Source of the DNA: Pseudopyrenochaeta lycopersici
Taxonomy: Eukaryota > Ascomycota > Dothideomycetes > Pleosporales > Pseudopyrenochaetaceae
Length of the DNA: 64,000 nucleotides
Direction of reading: 5' to 3'
Assembly (NCBI GenBank): GCA_003313425.1
Contig: NHZP01000046.1
Location: 287,222 to 351,221 of the forward strand
Part shown: one piece after another, positions 31,479-41,161 of the stretch
Numbering within the stretch: position 1 is the first letter of the stretch
How the letters are laid out: the number at the start of each line of letters is the position of its first letter
The notes under the pieces: model-generated
Database searches by the model: none
Seen by the model: only the letters and a program-made list of their open reading frames with translations
Told to the model about the DNA's origin: nothing
Translations under genes and position numbers: made by a program

Positions 31479-33971
31479 ATGCCCTTTAACTTTAGTATCC
31501 TATGCGACCTCCTCAACGAACTGGACCAAAACCGTGCCAGAAAATCATCAAGGACGCGTAATGCCCTGAGTCCCAGCCCCGAAATAGTTGTTTCCTGGTT
31601 CAACAAGCATAATAAAATCATTCCGCGAGAAGGACAAGGAGCCGTTGCCTTGTTATCATGTCTATTTCCAGAGCGGAGGGCAGACCATGTCTTTGATCTG
31701 CGGGAAAATCGCCTCGAATCAATCATCAAGCAAGCCCAAGGGATCGGTGAGACACGTTTAAAGCAATTACAAAGTTAGAGGACTAGAGATGGTGCCGACT
31801 TTGCGTCCTGCGTCGAGCGCTTGATGTCTGCAACGGATGCAGAAGGCAGATACGGTTCAAGCGTGACTCTAGAAGAGCTTGACGAAACTCTAGACCGGGT
31901 TGCAGCCATGTCACCCTTCTCGTCCACCGAGCTGAGGCAGAGGGTGGAAGCCAAATACGAGGAGCCGATTCGGACTTATAACGTGTTGGCGAGAATATTT
32001 CGAAGATTATACAGCTCCGAAGCGAAGTGGATAGTCCGTATAATCCTGAAGTCCTATAGTCCAGTGCAGATCCCGGAGACACTAGCGATGCAAAAGTTCC
32101 ATTTTCTTTTACCTAATGTCCTGGGCTTCCAAAATTCTTTCAAGGCTGCCGTAAGGATATTGTCTAGAACCTCGATACAGCGGATGCCCGTCCAGCCAAC
32201 AATAGCTGTCGAACTCTCGCTCAGAGACAAAGCCGCAAGTCGGTTAAAGCCTCAAATTAGAGTTATGATTACACGAACAGCGCACGACAAGGCCAGAAGC
32301 ATCAAGCATTACTGTCAACTGGCAAGGGGTAGACGCATAAGTGTCGAGCGAAAGTACGATGGCGAGTACTGTCAAGTGCACATTAAACTAAATAAAGGAA
32401 GGGATTACATCAAAATCTTCTCCAAAAGCGGAAGAGACTCGACAGAAGATCGGACAGGCTTGCATGACGTGCTGCGAGATTGCCTGAGGCTCGACTCGGC
32501 AGACTGCAAGATCAAGAAGCAATGCATTCTGGAGGGAGAGCTACTGGTCTGGAACGATCACAGCGAGCGGATTGAACCCTTCCATAAGATCCGCAAGCAT
32601 GTGCCACAATCCAGCCGATACCTTGGAACCCGGGAAGACTCACCCACCAATATTAATAAGCATCTTATGATCATGTTTTATAATCTGCTCGTACATGATG
32701 ACACCTCTTATATAACATATACTCACGATGCGCGCCGGCAGCGACTTTGCTCACTAGTCCACTGTATTCCCGGCCGAGCAGCCATCGGCAGCCGCGAGAA
32801 CATCAATTTCTCCTCTCGCCATGCCCCCGAACAGCTTCGCGAGGCATTCTCTCGAGCCATTATACAGCGATGGGAAGGCCTGGTGCTAAAGGGACGAGAT
32901 AAACCTTACTACTCACTCTCTAGAAATAATAGATTCATCAAGTTGAAGAAAGACTACATCCAAGGGCTAGGAGACACCGCTGATTTTGCTATCGTGGGTG
33001 GCCGCCGCGATCCGATGGACGAACAAGAACTTGGGATGGGGAAGTTGCGGTGGACATCATTCTATATTGGATGCCTAGAGAACAAGGACCAGGTTTACCG
33101 TCTTGACGTCAAGCCGATATTTCGCGTCATCGACAAGGTAGGCCGGCACGGTATGGCCAAAGAGGATATTCTTTTTCTCAACAGGCTTGGATACTTCCAA
33201 GAAACACCTTTTTCTCTCTCCACCCCCGAGCTCGACGTCAGGTTAGAACGAGGGAAGCTGCCTTGGCCAACCGACTTGTTTAAGCGACCCTTCGTCGCGG
33301 ATATAATGGGCGCTGGCTTTGACAAACCGGCCGATACCAGGTATTATGCTCTGCGATTTCCTCGGGTGCAGAAGATCCATCGGGACCGTACGTTCAAGGA
33401 TACGGTAAGCTTTGGCGAGCTGCAAGAGTTAGCAAGGAAGAGCATGGAAATGCCGCAGGAGATCGAGAGCGAAAACAGAAACTGGCTCGAGAAGCTCAAA
33501 CAAACATACTCTAATCCAGACTACCTGATAAATTCCATGAATCGCACAATCAGCTCTAGTGGTGGCCTAGAGAAATGGGAGAGTGAAGAGCAGGACAACG
33601 GAAAGGTAAAAGAGGATTGTCCACCTTTGGATGATAGTTTCGTTCAGCCATTGAAGCGAAAGCTCCTCTCAGAGGATTATCGACCGACCGTCAAACGAGC
33701 TAAGGTATTGCCTATTACTTCGACAGACGCTGAGGGCATGCAGGAATCCCCTGATACGTTGACGTGTACAAGCCTTTCTTCTTTCCATGAAGACTCATTG
33801 GTCACACTCTCCGCCAACTCTTCAATGACTGAGCCCGCAGCGGAAGCGTTCGCAAGAAGTCATGACGGACAGCGAGGGTATATAGCAACTTCATTTACTC
33901 ACCAGGAAGTAACGAGTGAGACGGAGCACCAAATGGTCAGTTCCTTACGCTTGCAACAAACGGGTAGCTAA
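31479..33971 (+). pseudogene. ATP-dependent DNA ligase (LIG4-like family) with one in-frame TAG
   Basis: A single frame of 831 codons from MPFNFSILCDLL to TAA at 33971, interrupted only by TAG at 31776-31778 (codon 100), where the surrounding sequence LQS-stop-RTRDGADF suggests an ancestral Trp (TGG). The nucleotidyltransferase domain has motif I KYDGEY (Lys ~292), the motif III region MFYNLLVHDD, motif IV WEGLVLKG and motif V FIKLKKDY, followed by an OB-fold region and a variable Ser-rich tail with a basic patch (KRKLL). All catalytic motifs survive, so loss is recent or the TAG is tolerated. Restart at a Met near codon 115 would remove most of the N-terminal domain. No intron with proper signals removes the TAG. 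Expected substrate: nicked DNA in the nucleus. Confidence 0.85.
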
Positions 33972-34170
33972 TGCGTAAACTAACCCGGAAAATGTTCTCG
34001 TTGTACCTGCGAGAAATATGTGGTTGATGAGATTCATTTTACCACTACAACATTCTATGAGAAGCTTCCGGAACTCAAGTGCACTTGCAATCTTCGAACT
34101 CATGACCATAGTATCATCACCTAAGTAGGAGGGGTAATAGCTCTTGGAGGGATGGAGGAGGGAAGGAGGA

Positions 34171-34185
34171 GGGAGGGAGGGAGGG
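34171..34185 (+). other. G-quadruplex-type motif
   Basis: Four GGG runs separated by single A residues within a longer GGA-rich purine tract, 200 bp downstream of the ligase gene. Confidence 0.7.
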
Positions 34186-34234
34186 AGATGGATGAGAGGT
34201 GGTCTCTATTAGATAATGTTCAAATCACATAATA

Positions 34235-34316
34235 GTTAGGCGTCTTGAGCGGACTTTTACGTGCGATATACTGCGTTAATTCCAAAAATTGAAATACTCG
34301 CTGTTGTCGTGTTTTT
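34235..34316 (+). repeat. 82-bp direct repeat, copy 1
   Basis: It begins GTTAGGCGTCTTGAGCGGAC and is identical by eye to 42816-42897 in the same orientation. The second copy lies just upstream (on the minus strand) of the LINE ORF1 start, so this could be a captured or truncated LINE 5' end. Confidence 0.9.
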
Positions 34317-34500
34317 TTCAATTTTGTCATGCCTCTGATGTGCAATTGAATGGCGCAGTTGCTGAGTCAGCTGACCAAGTCCAAAGCGTCCAAATCTTAG
34401 CGCTTCGAATACTTCCCGCCACCTCTCTTCACGAACAGGCAACACTCTAATAGCTCTTTGCTTATATCACGTTTAAACATATATAATAGGCTTTTCTAAT

Positions 34501-34962
34501 ATGCCAAATATCATCCGTAGACCACGTTCTAGGCAACCCGAGCGACGACACAATCGAGCCAGCGCTCCTGGCACACATCTTACCTACAGTATGGACACTA
34601 CATGCGACTGTCGCGGAAAGCAATTCAATGGACCTTGCAATCGAAATATGCATGAAGAGTACAAGCCATATGAGTGTAATATATGTCAAAAATCTTTCCG
34701 GCATCCTAGTAATCTAAGTCGACATTCCAAGCAGCATCAGGACCATCCAAAGCAGTCTACGACGGTTCATCCGTTAAGACAAGTTTGTAGAGTTTGGCAT
34801 AACCTAGCAATAGCTAACAATACCAGGCATCAGCGTTCTTGCACAAGAAAGTTTTCAGAGCTTTTAGAAAGAGGAATACGGATACGGATAACACCTCGTC
34901 GATCAACGCAGGATATTAAAAGAATGTGCTCTATTTCATTCCTCTGTAACCCAAATCCTTAA
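34501..34962 (+). CDS. small C2H2 zinc-finger protein
   Basis: 153 residues with one canonical C2H2 finger (YECNICQKSFRHPSNLSRHSKQH, about residues 58-80), preceded by an incomplete finger-like CDCRGKQFNG...NMHEE segment. The protein is basic, suggesting DNA binding. Composition outside the finger is low-complexity. The stop at 34962 abuts the element fragment starting at 34963, so the C-terminus may be truncated. Confidence 0.5.
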   Translation: MPNIIRRPRSRQPERRHNRASAPGTHLTYSMDTTCDCRGKQFNGPCNRNMHEEYKPYECNICQKSFRHPSNLSRHSKQHQDHPKQSTTVHPLRQVCRVWHNLAIANNTRHQRSCTRKFSELLERGIRIRITPRRSTQDIKRMCSISFLCNPNP

Positions 34963-35276
34963 GAAATGGCGTTGCCGAGATTGGTCACCTACTAAGACAA
35001 GGGAGCGCATCTTGAACCGAATGACTTCACAAAAAATGTGATGGTGCAAAATCGACAGTCTGAGAAGAATAGATACAAAGAGCACGTTCAGGCAAATGTT
35101 TTGGTCTTTGCGAAAGAACCTGAAATGGCCGCAGGGCGAAGCCCAAAATCCACCAGATTCTATATATAGACACCTACTACGCTGTCGAGGAGCCCGAGAT
35201 AGCTCTTCTGAAAGTCACAAATCTGGCCGTCGCCACCAGAGCATCTAATTATAGGAACCATCAATACAGTCTGACT
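34963..35276 (+). repeat. fragment of the 52-57 kb palindromic element (block 3)
   Basis: This matches 56702-57020 (right arm) in the same orientation and the mirrored left-arm segment 52455-52773, with a handful of transitions. It ends at CAGTCTG where a MITE-like foldback begins. Confidence 0.9.
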
Positions 35277-35412
35277 CAGGCTTGCAAACAGATAAATCAA
35301 ATCAAATTGGACCTTCAATTTGATTTGATTTGGATAAAACCATTTCCTTTGATTTGATTGGATTGGATTGGATAGATTTGAATTCGATTTATCTGTTTGC
35401 GACCCTGATTCT
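35274..35412. mobile_element. hAT-like MITE
   Basis: Terminal inverted repeats: the left end GACTCAGGCTTGCAAACAGA and the reverse complement of the right end GAATCAGGGTCGCAAACAGA, both continuing TAAATC. The interior is AT-rich with TTGATTTGATT tracts. CAGGGTCGCAAACAG-type ends resemble hAT elements. No clear 8-bp target duplication was found. Confidence 0.65.
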
Positions 35413-35547
35413 ATATTAAGGTCACGCTACTGAGTATGGCCCATATCTGGTCCATATTGATGGCCCGGTTTTAGTCCATTACGATCAATGGACCTATAGC
35501 TAACTCCCAGTTAAACCCGTCGAAGAGCTCAACACCTCTTAAGAATC

Positions 35548-35958
35548 CTAATCACTCGCTCCATATGCCAACATGAACGGTGCAACCGAAGAAGTACTCG
35601 ACTTACTCTTCCAAACTCGAAAGGTGCAGACTACCGATGGGTTCCGGCTGACCATCAAGAGGCGGACAGAACACGAAATTGGATACATTGAAGTCTTCAT
35701 CAGGGGACCAGGGATGCCAAATGAAGATGACTTTGTAACGCCTACCGTGGTTGACAGAGTATTGCGGAGGTTGGAGGGCATCTGACATACGAGAAGGGTA
35801 AACAGGCTCAGCGTCTCCATTTTGCGTGTAAATGACCGTATCTCCGGTTGGGTCCATGTGCAGGCGTCATCAGATCTGTCGTCATACTGGAAAAGCTGTG
35901 TGTTACCTGTAGAAGCTAGCAGCAACGTAGCAACGGTAATAGCGCTAGAACTGATCAT
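35548..35958. other. ambiguous small coding region (both strands open)
   Basis: The minus strand offers a 136-codon frame starting with a signal-peptide-like MISSSAITVATLLLASTG, overlapped by another minus frame with more protein-like content (YSVNHGRRYKVIFIWHPWSP). The plus strand offers a 70-codon frame (35573-35785) with balanced charged composition. I cannot decide which, if any, is real. A frameshifted small secreted protein on the minus strand is one possibility. Confidence 0.3.
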
Positions 35959-36223
35959 CGTGGAAATCCAACCCCAACCCCTAACGCTTTCACGATGAGA
36001 TGTCTGATGGGAATAACGTAGGGATAGATTGTAGTAGTGAAGAATTGCGATTCTCTTGTCCTGTCCTCAGGTATATAAGGGGGAACATGTGTCCTCTTGG
36101 CTGCCGGACCCCCCGGATGAGGTTATAATAGGCTATAATGGCCCACCTGAGCCCGAAGCCTTACGCGTAGTACTTAAGTCCGTATGCCCAAGGACTGTTT
36201 GTGTTACTTCACTCTATACAAAG

Positions 36224-36613
36224 CTACTGCTTAATATCAGCCTGATCCCCAAGCAGCGCGTAGATAATCTTAATCTTCCCATTTTCCACAATAATATGAT
36301 CTGAGCCCTCCAGAACCGTCTTTCCCTTCGGCCCGTATGTCCATGCGATGAACACAAGATCCTGCACTTGCTTTACCGGCCCGACAGTCTTGAACTCCCA
36401 GTCAATGTTCTTCTCCTGTATTTTCTGGATATGTTTATCGATGGCGTCGTGTCCCTTGATAGTCACGCCGTGAGGCTCATGGAGAATTCCATCTTCATGG
36501 TATAACGATATAATTGCTTCGCGACGCGAGACAGCGTCGTAGTTGCCGAAGACATCAAAGAGGTTGCCGTGGGCGAGCTCTACCGCTCGTTGTTGGATTC
36601 GTACCGGTTCCAT
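36224..36613 (-). CDS. SnoaL-like/NTF2-fold small protein
   Basis: An intact single-exon frame of 129 residues. A helical start (QQRAVELAHGNLFDVFGNYD) leads into ISLYHEDGILHEPHG..IKGHDAIDKHIQKI, the hallmark of SnoaL-like proteins, then FKTVGPVKQVQDLVFIAWTYGP and a final strand pair (EGSDHIIVENGKIKIIYALL). The length fits the family (~130). No signal peptide is visible. The exact substrate is unknown; relatives act in secondary metabolism or as orphan NTF2-fold enzymes. It is only distantly similar to the SnoaL-like gene at 29007-29570. Confidence 0.85.
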   Translation of the reverse strand: MEPVRIQQRAVELAHGNLFDVFGNYDAVSRREAIISLYHEDGILHEPHGVTIKGHDAIDKHIQKIQEKNIDWEFKTVGPVKQVQDLVFIAWTYGPKGKTVLEGSDHIIVENGKIKIIYALLGDQADIKQ

Positions 36614-36839
36614 CGGTAATTATGAATTGTTCTGGCCTTGGATCGCGGTTAGAGGAGATCTCTATAGTGGTGAAAATGCGCCTAGGTATACTTCCTAGGG
36701 ACAGAGGGCTAGGATATTTATATTCATGTCTAAATATCTGATTTCTCATAGTGCGGAATAATTCCGCGCTATGCTTATCAAGGATAGAACCTTCAAAAAT
36801 AAGCCTCCTTCCTCGTGCGTGCCCCTGTGACGCCTAGGC

Positions 36840-37385
36840 TGGACTAATGCTCAGAATACAGTCACTCAAGCAGCTTCAAATAGAATGCAAACTCGAGCCC
36901 GTGCAGCACTTCGAGGGATAAAAGAGCTAGATATTAACAACCGCGACAACGCTCGCAAGCTCTAGCATGTTAAGAAGCATGACTATCACCGCGGGATTAG
37001 GTTAAGAGGGGGTGTGGATGGGTATAGACATCGAGAAGGAGCATTGAAAAAGGTCGCCCTATAGGTCAATTCGCTCAAAAAACAAGGGATTAAGTGTGTA
37101 TTACTTAAGGATAGAGCTCCACCTCACAAATCTCGAATTGCTAACGACTTTCTTCTAGTTAAGTACATTAGTAAGATGTGGTGGCCAGGTCATTCACCAG
37201 AGGCAAACGCATCAGAGCACGCCTGGCCATGGATGCGCAGTCATGTAACAAAGCAATTCACTCCTAGCTATAATGCGAAGGAGTGCGCCTACTAGTAGGT
37301 AACTAAATAGGAGGCTGTGCCTATTGAAATTATAAATAAGTAGGTGGATAATATTCCTAAGGTTGTGCGGCGCATCATATTTATG
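36840..37385 (+). pseudogene. degenerate Tc1/mariner-type (DDE) transposase
   Basis: Interrupted plus-strand reading: GIKELDINNRDNARKL, then RGGVDGYRHREGALKKVAL, then GIKCVLLKDRAPPHKSRIANDF and ISKMWWPGHSPEANASEHAW (the second catalytic Asp and the downstream NASEHAWPW block), VTKQFTPSYNAKECAY and VDNIPKVVRR. Several in-frame TAG/TAA codons separate the pieces. It is unrelated in detail to the Tc1 copy at 47.5-48.9 kb. Confidence 0.75.
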
Positions 37386-37390
37386 CGAAC

Positions 37391-38160
37391 GTGCGGAGAG
37401 GCTTGGAGGTAACGAAAGCAACAAACTACAAGCTAGAGAAGTCGATGCCGCCGCCGGCCACGAGCGGGAAGCGGGCCTCGAGGAGCAGCAGCGTCGCTGG
37501 GCAGAAGCGATCCTCAAGCTGCACGGGCGCACCATTGCCGCCTAGGAAGCGCACTTGTTCAAGCTCTCCATTCCAGGTTGAGAGGTCTGCAACCGCGAAC
37601 CGAATCCGTCGCCGTGTCATCGTGTGTGATTATGGGAAACCCATCTACAAGGCAAGCTCGCGAACAAGTCTCCTTGCTGCATTAGCCGGCTGTATCGAAG
37701 GATATGAGTCCCTGCATATGCGAGCCGGCATGCTTCAATGCGACATCTCACCGAATAACCCCATGGTCAATGAAGACGACAAAAACCCCTCCTGGCTCGA
37801 CCTTGCGATCAAGGAGCAGCGGGAGAAGCGTTCGGGAGCACGCGGGAAGACAGGCACGCGAGCGTTCATGGCAATTGGTGTACTCCATGACGACGAGCCG
37901 CATTCATTCATCACTACAGCGGGTCACAGGATAGAGTGGTCCAACAATTCTACAAATGGAATTATGCGAACACGGTGGAATTAGCCAAGCTGAAGCTGGG
38001 CACAATATCGGAGGGCCTCGTGTGGGTCCAAAGCCAGCCCCTTGGAGCGGGGTTCATTGCGGGACCCTCGTTTTTGTACCAATTAATTATGGAGTGCCGC
38101 GTGCATCTCGCGAATCCGGGCATCACGCGCACGGGCACGGTAGGCACGCGTCCGCCATCG
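37391..38160 (+). pseudogene. FunK1-type fungal protein kinase fragment
   Basis: The frame at 37391-37984 contains VIVCDYGKPIYKASSRTSLL, LAGCIEGYESLHMRAGMLQC and the catalytic-loop motif QCDISPNN, then LDLAIKEQREK..GARGKTGTRAFMAIGVL, all typical of FunK1 kinases. The DFG-like region is shortened and the protein shifts frame near 37936 to VVQQFYKWNYANTVELAKLKLGT. The N-lobe ahead of 37391 is missing. It is non-functional as a kinase. Confidence 0.75.
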
Positions 38161-38176
38161 TAAACAAAGATTTAAA

Positions 38177-38395
38177 GTGGTCGCATGCGAGAGCTTCTCG
38201 ACCACTTTCATCACCGCACAGTTTCCTCCACCAGCTCGTTCCAATAACAACACCAAAACATCAGTCGTGGCCCGTCAGACACGATTATCGTTCGCTGACA
38301 AGATCCCAAACGTCGAAGCTGAAGCAACCCGGAAGCGCAAGCGCCCTACTGTCGACGACAATTCCCAGTCCGACCTAGAACGCGATATACTCTGA
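38177..38395 (+). other. 72-codon frame, possible hAT transposase N-terminus
   Basis: It encodes TSVVARQTRLSFADKIPN..AEATRKRKRP, a style of Lys/Arg-rich start seen in some fungal hAT transposases; a hAT C-terminus follows on the same strand at 39333. The link is weak, because an opposite-strand frame lies between. Confidence 0.25.
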
Positions 38396-38485
38396 ATACA
38401 AACTAAATATTTCACGTGTTGAAAAAAAATTAACCAAATTACAGTTCCTGCTTCTGGTCGAGACTCCTCCACGTTTTAAACCCCC

Positions 38486-39088
38486 TCATCTGCTTGACAA
38501 TTTGGAGCCTCCAGCCGCCCGATATAAAAAAGCTTCGCTTCCGCGGCGGTCTCGTGTGCTACTCTGCCTTCTCCTCGAGCGTGAGGATGTTTGCTCAGCA
38601 GATCGGGAGTTATCGCGCTCTTCGCGCGTCATCGAACGAATCTGGCTCTTCCGGACAACAATCCCAGTCGTAATAGGCTCCGGATCTTCCCCTTGAACGA
38701 TGAACAAAATCCGGGGAACTATGACAATGAGGTCCTCATTGGGGTCATCGCCCGAGATAGAAGCTGGAGTATTTTCTCTGGCTGCGTTGTGCCCGATCTG
38801 ATATTTGAATGCTTGCCAGTGCGTTCCGGGGTCCGGGTTGTACTCAAATTCGCACCCGAAAATATGCGGACTGTACTGAACAGCGCGCCAAATGTCCTGA
38901 GCGTTGGTAAAAACCTGTGTCACATCTTGTCTGAATTGTGCGACCGAATTTGGTGGGACAATTTCTTCGACCCCAACGTCTGTCAGAAGGTCTCTTACAG
39001 CGATGCTCACAATTCGTTCTTCGGCGAGTTTCCTTTCATCCGGAAGGATCGAGCGCTGAGGGCAATAAAGCATCTCTTTCACAGTCAT
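38486..39088 (-). CDS. unknown 200-residue protein
   Basis: A single open frame of 200 codons with balanced composition: helical N-terminus (RKLAEERIVSIAVRDLL), central Trp/Tyr segment (DIWRAVQYSPHIFGCEFEYN), hydrophobic LIVIVPRILFIVQG, and an Arg/Ser-rich C-terminus (SSRSRRRQSSTRDRRG). I recognise no family. The overlapping plus frame at 38591-39091 is less convincing. It may be a fragment of a larger gene broken by the neighbouring transposons. Confidence 0.45.
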   Translation of the reverse strand: MTVKEMLYCPQRSILPDERKLAEERIVSIAVRDLLTDVGVEEIVPPNSVAQFRQDVTQVFTNAQDIWRAVQYSPHIFGCEFEYNPDPGTHWQAFKYQIGHNAARENTPASISGDDPNEDLIVIVPRILFIVQGEDPEPITTGIVVRKSQIRSMTREERDNSRSAEQTSSRSRRRQSSTRDRRGSEAFLYRAAGGSKLSSR

Positions 39089-39146
39089 TAATGCTAATGG
39101 ACTGCCTTCTTTCTCATTATGAGAACGAGAAGGTGAGTAATTTCAT

Positions 39147-39299
39147 TGCGAGGTAGCAGATTTGACAATCAAGCCAATCAAGCCAGTCTAACTTAATCCG
39201 GTAAGAGTTAAACGTAGAGAAGCTAGATTACTACCAGATCAAGCTAGACCGGCTTGATTGGCTTGATTGGCTTGATTGTTGATAACTCTGCGAGGTAGC
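39147..39299. mobile_element. MITE-like foldback with 11-bp flanking direct repeats
   Basis: TGCGAGGTAGC occurs at 39147-39157 and 39289-39299, flanking about 131 bp. The ends are inverted: CAATCAAGCCAATCAAGCC on the left and its reverse complement, one AATCAAGCC unit longer, on the right. The direct repeats suggest a target duplication (possibly 8 bp inside the 11). Confidence 0.7.
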
Positions 39300-39332
39300 C
39301 GGGGACGTCTCAGCGTTAATCCCATAGCTGCT

Positions 39333-40056
39333 AATACGATTATAGGAGCGCTACAGCGCACCCGAGACACACGACGAGCGTATGCTACATGCTATTAATA
39401 TGGGTTGGTTTATCATAGACAAATACTATAGCATGACTGAAGACGTTCCCGCGTATGCCGCCGCTCTCCTTCTTGACCCTTCGAATCGACGCGCCTATAT
39501 TAAGAAGAACTGGCCAAAGGAGTGGCATAATAACGCAATTAGCGGAGCACAAGCAATTTGGGAGGAAGAATATAATATTGAGCTTCCTAGTCGCCCTGTG
39601 GCTGCTCCAAGTAGGGAACGTGAGGGTAATAAATTAGCTCAGTTGGCGCGGAATATGAAGGTAACGACCGATGCGCAGCGTTTTGAGGAGGATGATTTCA
39701 TGGTCTTTATTGCTGCCGACCCGATAGAGATCGATTCTACGCCGCTTGAATGGTGGTGCGCATCTGAGCAGCAGAGAAAATACCCACGGCTTAGTCGCAT
39801 GGCCATCGCGATACTCTCCATTTCACCAGAGTCATCTGAGCCAGAGCGGACCTTCTCCGGAGCCCGCAGAACGTGCTCATGGGACAGGCTGCGGATTAAA
39901 TGTACAACCATTGAGAAGGTAGAGTGTATTGGGAGCTGGCTACGCGAAGGCCATATCATACCTACATCCTGCAGCGGATTTGGGTTACCGATGATGTTGG
40001 AACATAATCTTGCTGATTCAGATGATGATTTAGAAGACGGAGAAGACATTGATTGA
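39333..40056 (+). pseudogene. hAT transposase C-terminal part (dimerisation domain)
   Basis: The frame is open from 39333 after an in-frame TAG. ERYSAPETHDERMLHAINMG and KYYSMTEDVPAYAAALLLDP precede the hATC dimerisation block PLEWW....YPRLSRMAIAILSISPESSEPERTFSGARRT..DRLRI. The protein ends naturally in an acidic DSDDDLEDGEDID tail. The catalytic N-terminal two thirds are absent, so it cannot transpose itself. Confidence 0.85.
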
Positions 40057-40211
40057 TAGAATATAGCCGTTAATTTTTGTTTGATTCCATCGTCTCATTG
40101 GCTTCTTATCGTGTTCCTTATCGTGTTATCGTGTTATCTATCGTGTTATCGTGTAATCTGTATATTTTATTATCTTGTTCTGTTTAACATGTTAAGGGAT
40201 TTCTTAACATG

Positions 40212-40505
40212 TTATACAGGATGCCCATGTATGGTCTTGCGGCAGAGCACAAGGTGCTCTGGCGTCTTGTCGCGCCCGCATGAGCAGGTAAGGGTTGCGT
40301 TATTGTGATTGAACTTTCGGTGGTACCAGGCGAAGTCCCCGTGCATAGATTGGATGGAGAGGAGTCTGGCTAAGGTGGCTCTTGGTAGGTCTAGTTCGCT
40401 TGGTCCGCTGCGTGGTGCGTAGTCCAAATCCCATCTTTTGTACCATTTAGAGAGTTTGTTCTTCTTGTTAGACCACCAGCCGAGCTCGACGGCAGTGGGA
40501 TGGCG
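40212..40505 (-). pseudogene. 3' end of LINE ORF2
   Basis: Minus-strand reading gives HPTAVELGWWSNKKNKLSKW, DLDYAPRSGP, then LLSIQSMHGDFAWYHRKFNH and a CSCGRDKTPEHLVLCRK cysteine motif, typical of the extreme C-terminus of Tad-type LINE ORF2 after the RNase H domain. Endonuclease and reverse transcriptase sequences are absent from the window. Confidence 0.75.
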
Positions 40506-40862
40506 ACTTGATCACCGGCGAGGGATATAGTTTTGTCCTTGGCAAGAGTTGGTTTTCAAATAGGTGTGAGAGGTGAGGGGCCTACAAGAGCATCTCCATC
40601 TGGCGGCTGACCACGGCCGACCTATCTTAACTATATATACGAATCCATTATATCGACCGTTGCGATGCGCTTGTAAGTAGATGTCCGCGTCGTATTCGTG
40701 GCACAGCTTCGACAGCTTTCTGTAGAGGAGTTTGAGAAGTCTGTCGCTGCCGCTGCAACGACATGATTACAACGCTGGAGACACTGGCCTATCGCCTTGC
40801 ATGGGCTGCGAAAAATAAGCGAACAATGAATGAGGATTATATCAACGAAGAGGCTGCACTGC
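40484..40862 (-). repeat. inverted repeat flanking the LINE, copy 1
   Basis: About 380 bp matching the reverse complement of 43490-43872 at roughly 85% by eye. On the minus strand it encodes KLSKLCHEYDADIYLQ.HRNGRYNGF, reminiscent of degenerate MADS-box-like small fungal proteins, but too short to assign. Confidence 0.8.
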
Positions 40863-41161
40863 CTGCAAGACGTGTCTTGTAGAGTCGATGTTCTCTTTAA
40901 ATCCTCTGACAGAGACACCACGTTCCCACACCATTCCTTCATCGAGCGTTGCTGACCACTAAATTTCGCTGGCTAGTCAATGCTGCTGACCAGTAATGAG
41001 CGGCTGGTTTCGCCGTAACCATTTGCTTGTCGCGTGAATGGGAGATGCAGCAATGGGGTTGCGTGATGCAACGGGTTTTGTCATCCCAAGTGGTTCCGCT
41101 AGGAAGAGGAATGGCCGCTTCTGGAGGAAGAGTGATGTTGTCTGGAAGAGGAATGGTCTCG

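Larger units (their letters stand above)
33972..34500. other. intergenic; G-quadruplex-type run and 82-bp repeat inside
   Basis: No gene is supported. It contains a purine tract (34140-34195) and the 82-bp repeat at 34235-34316. Confidence 0.5.
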
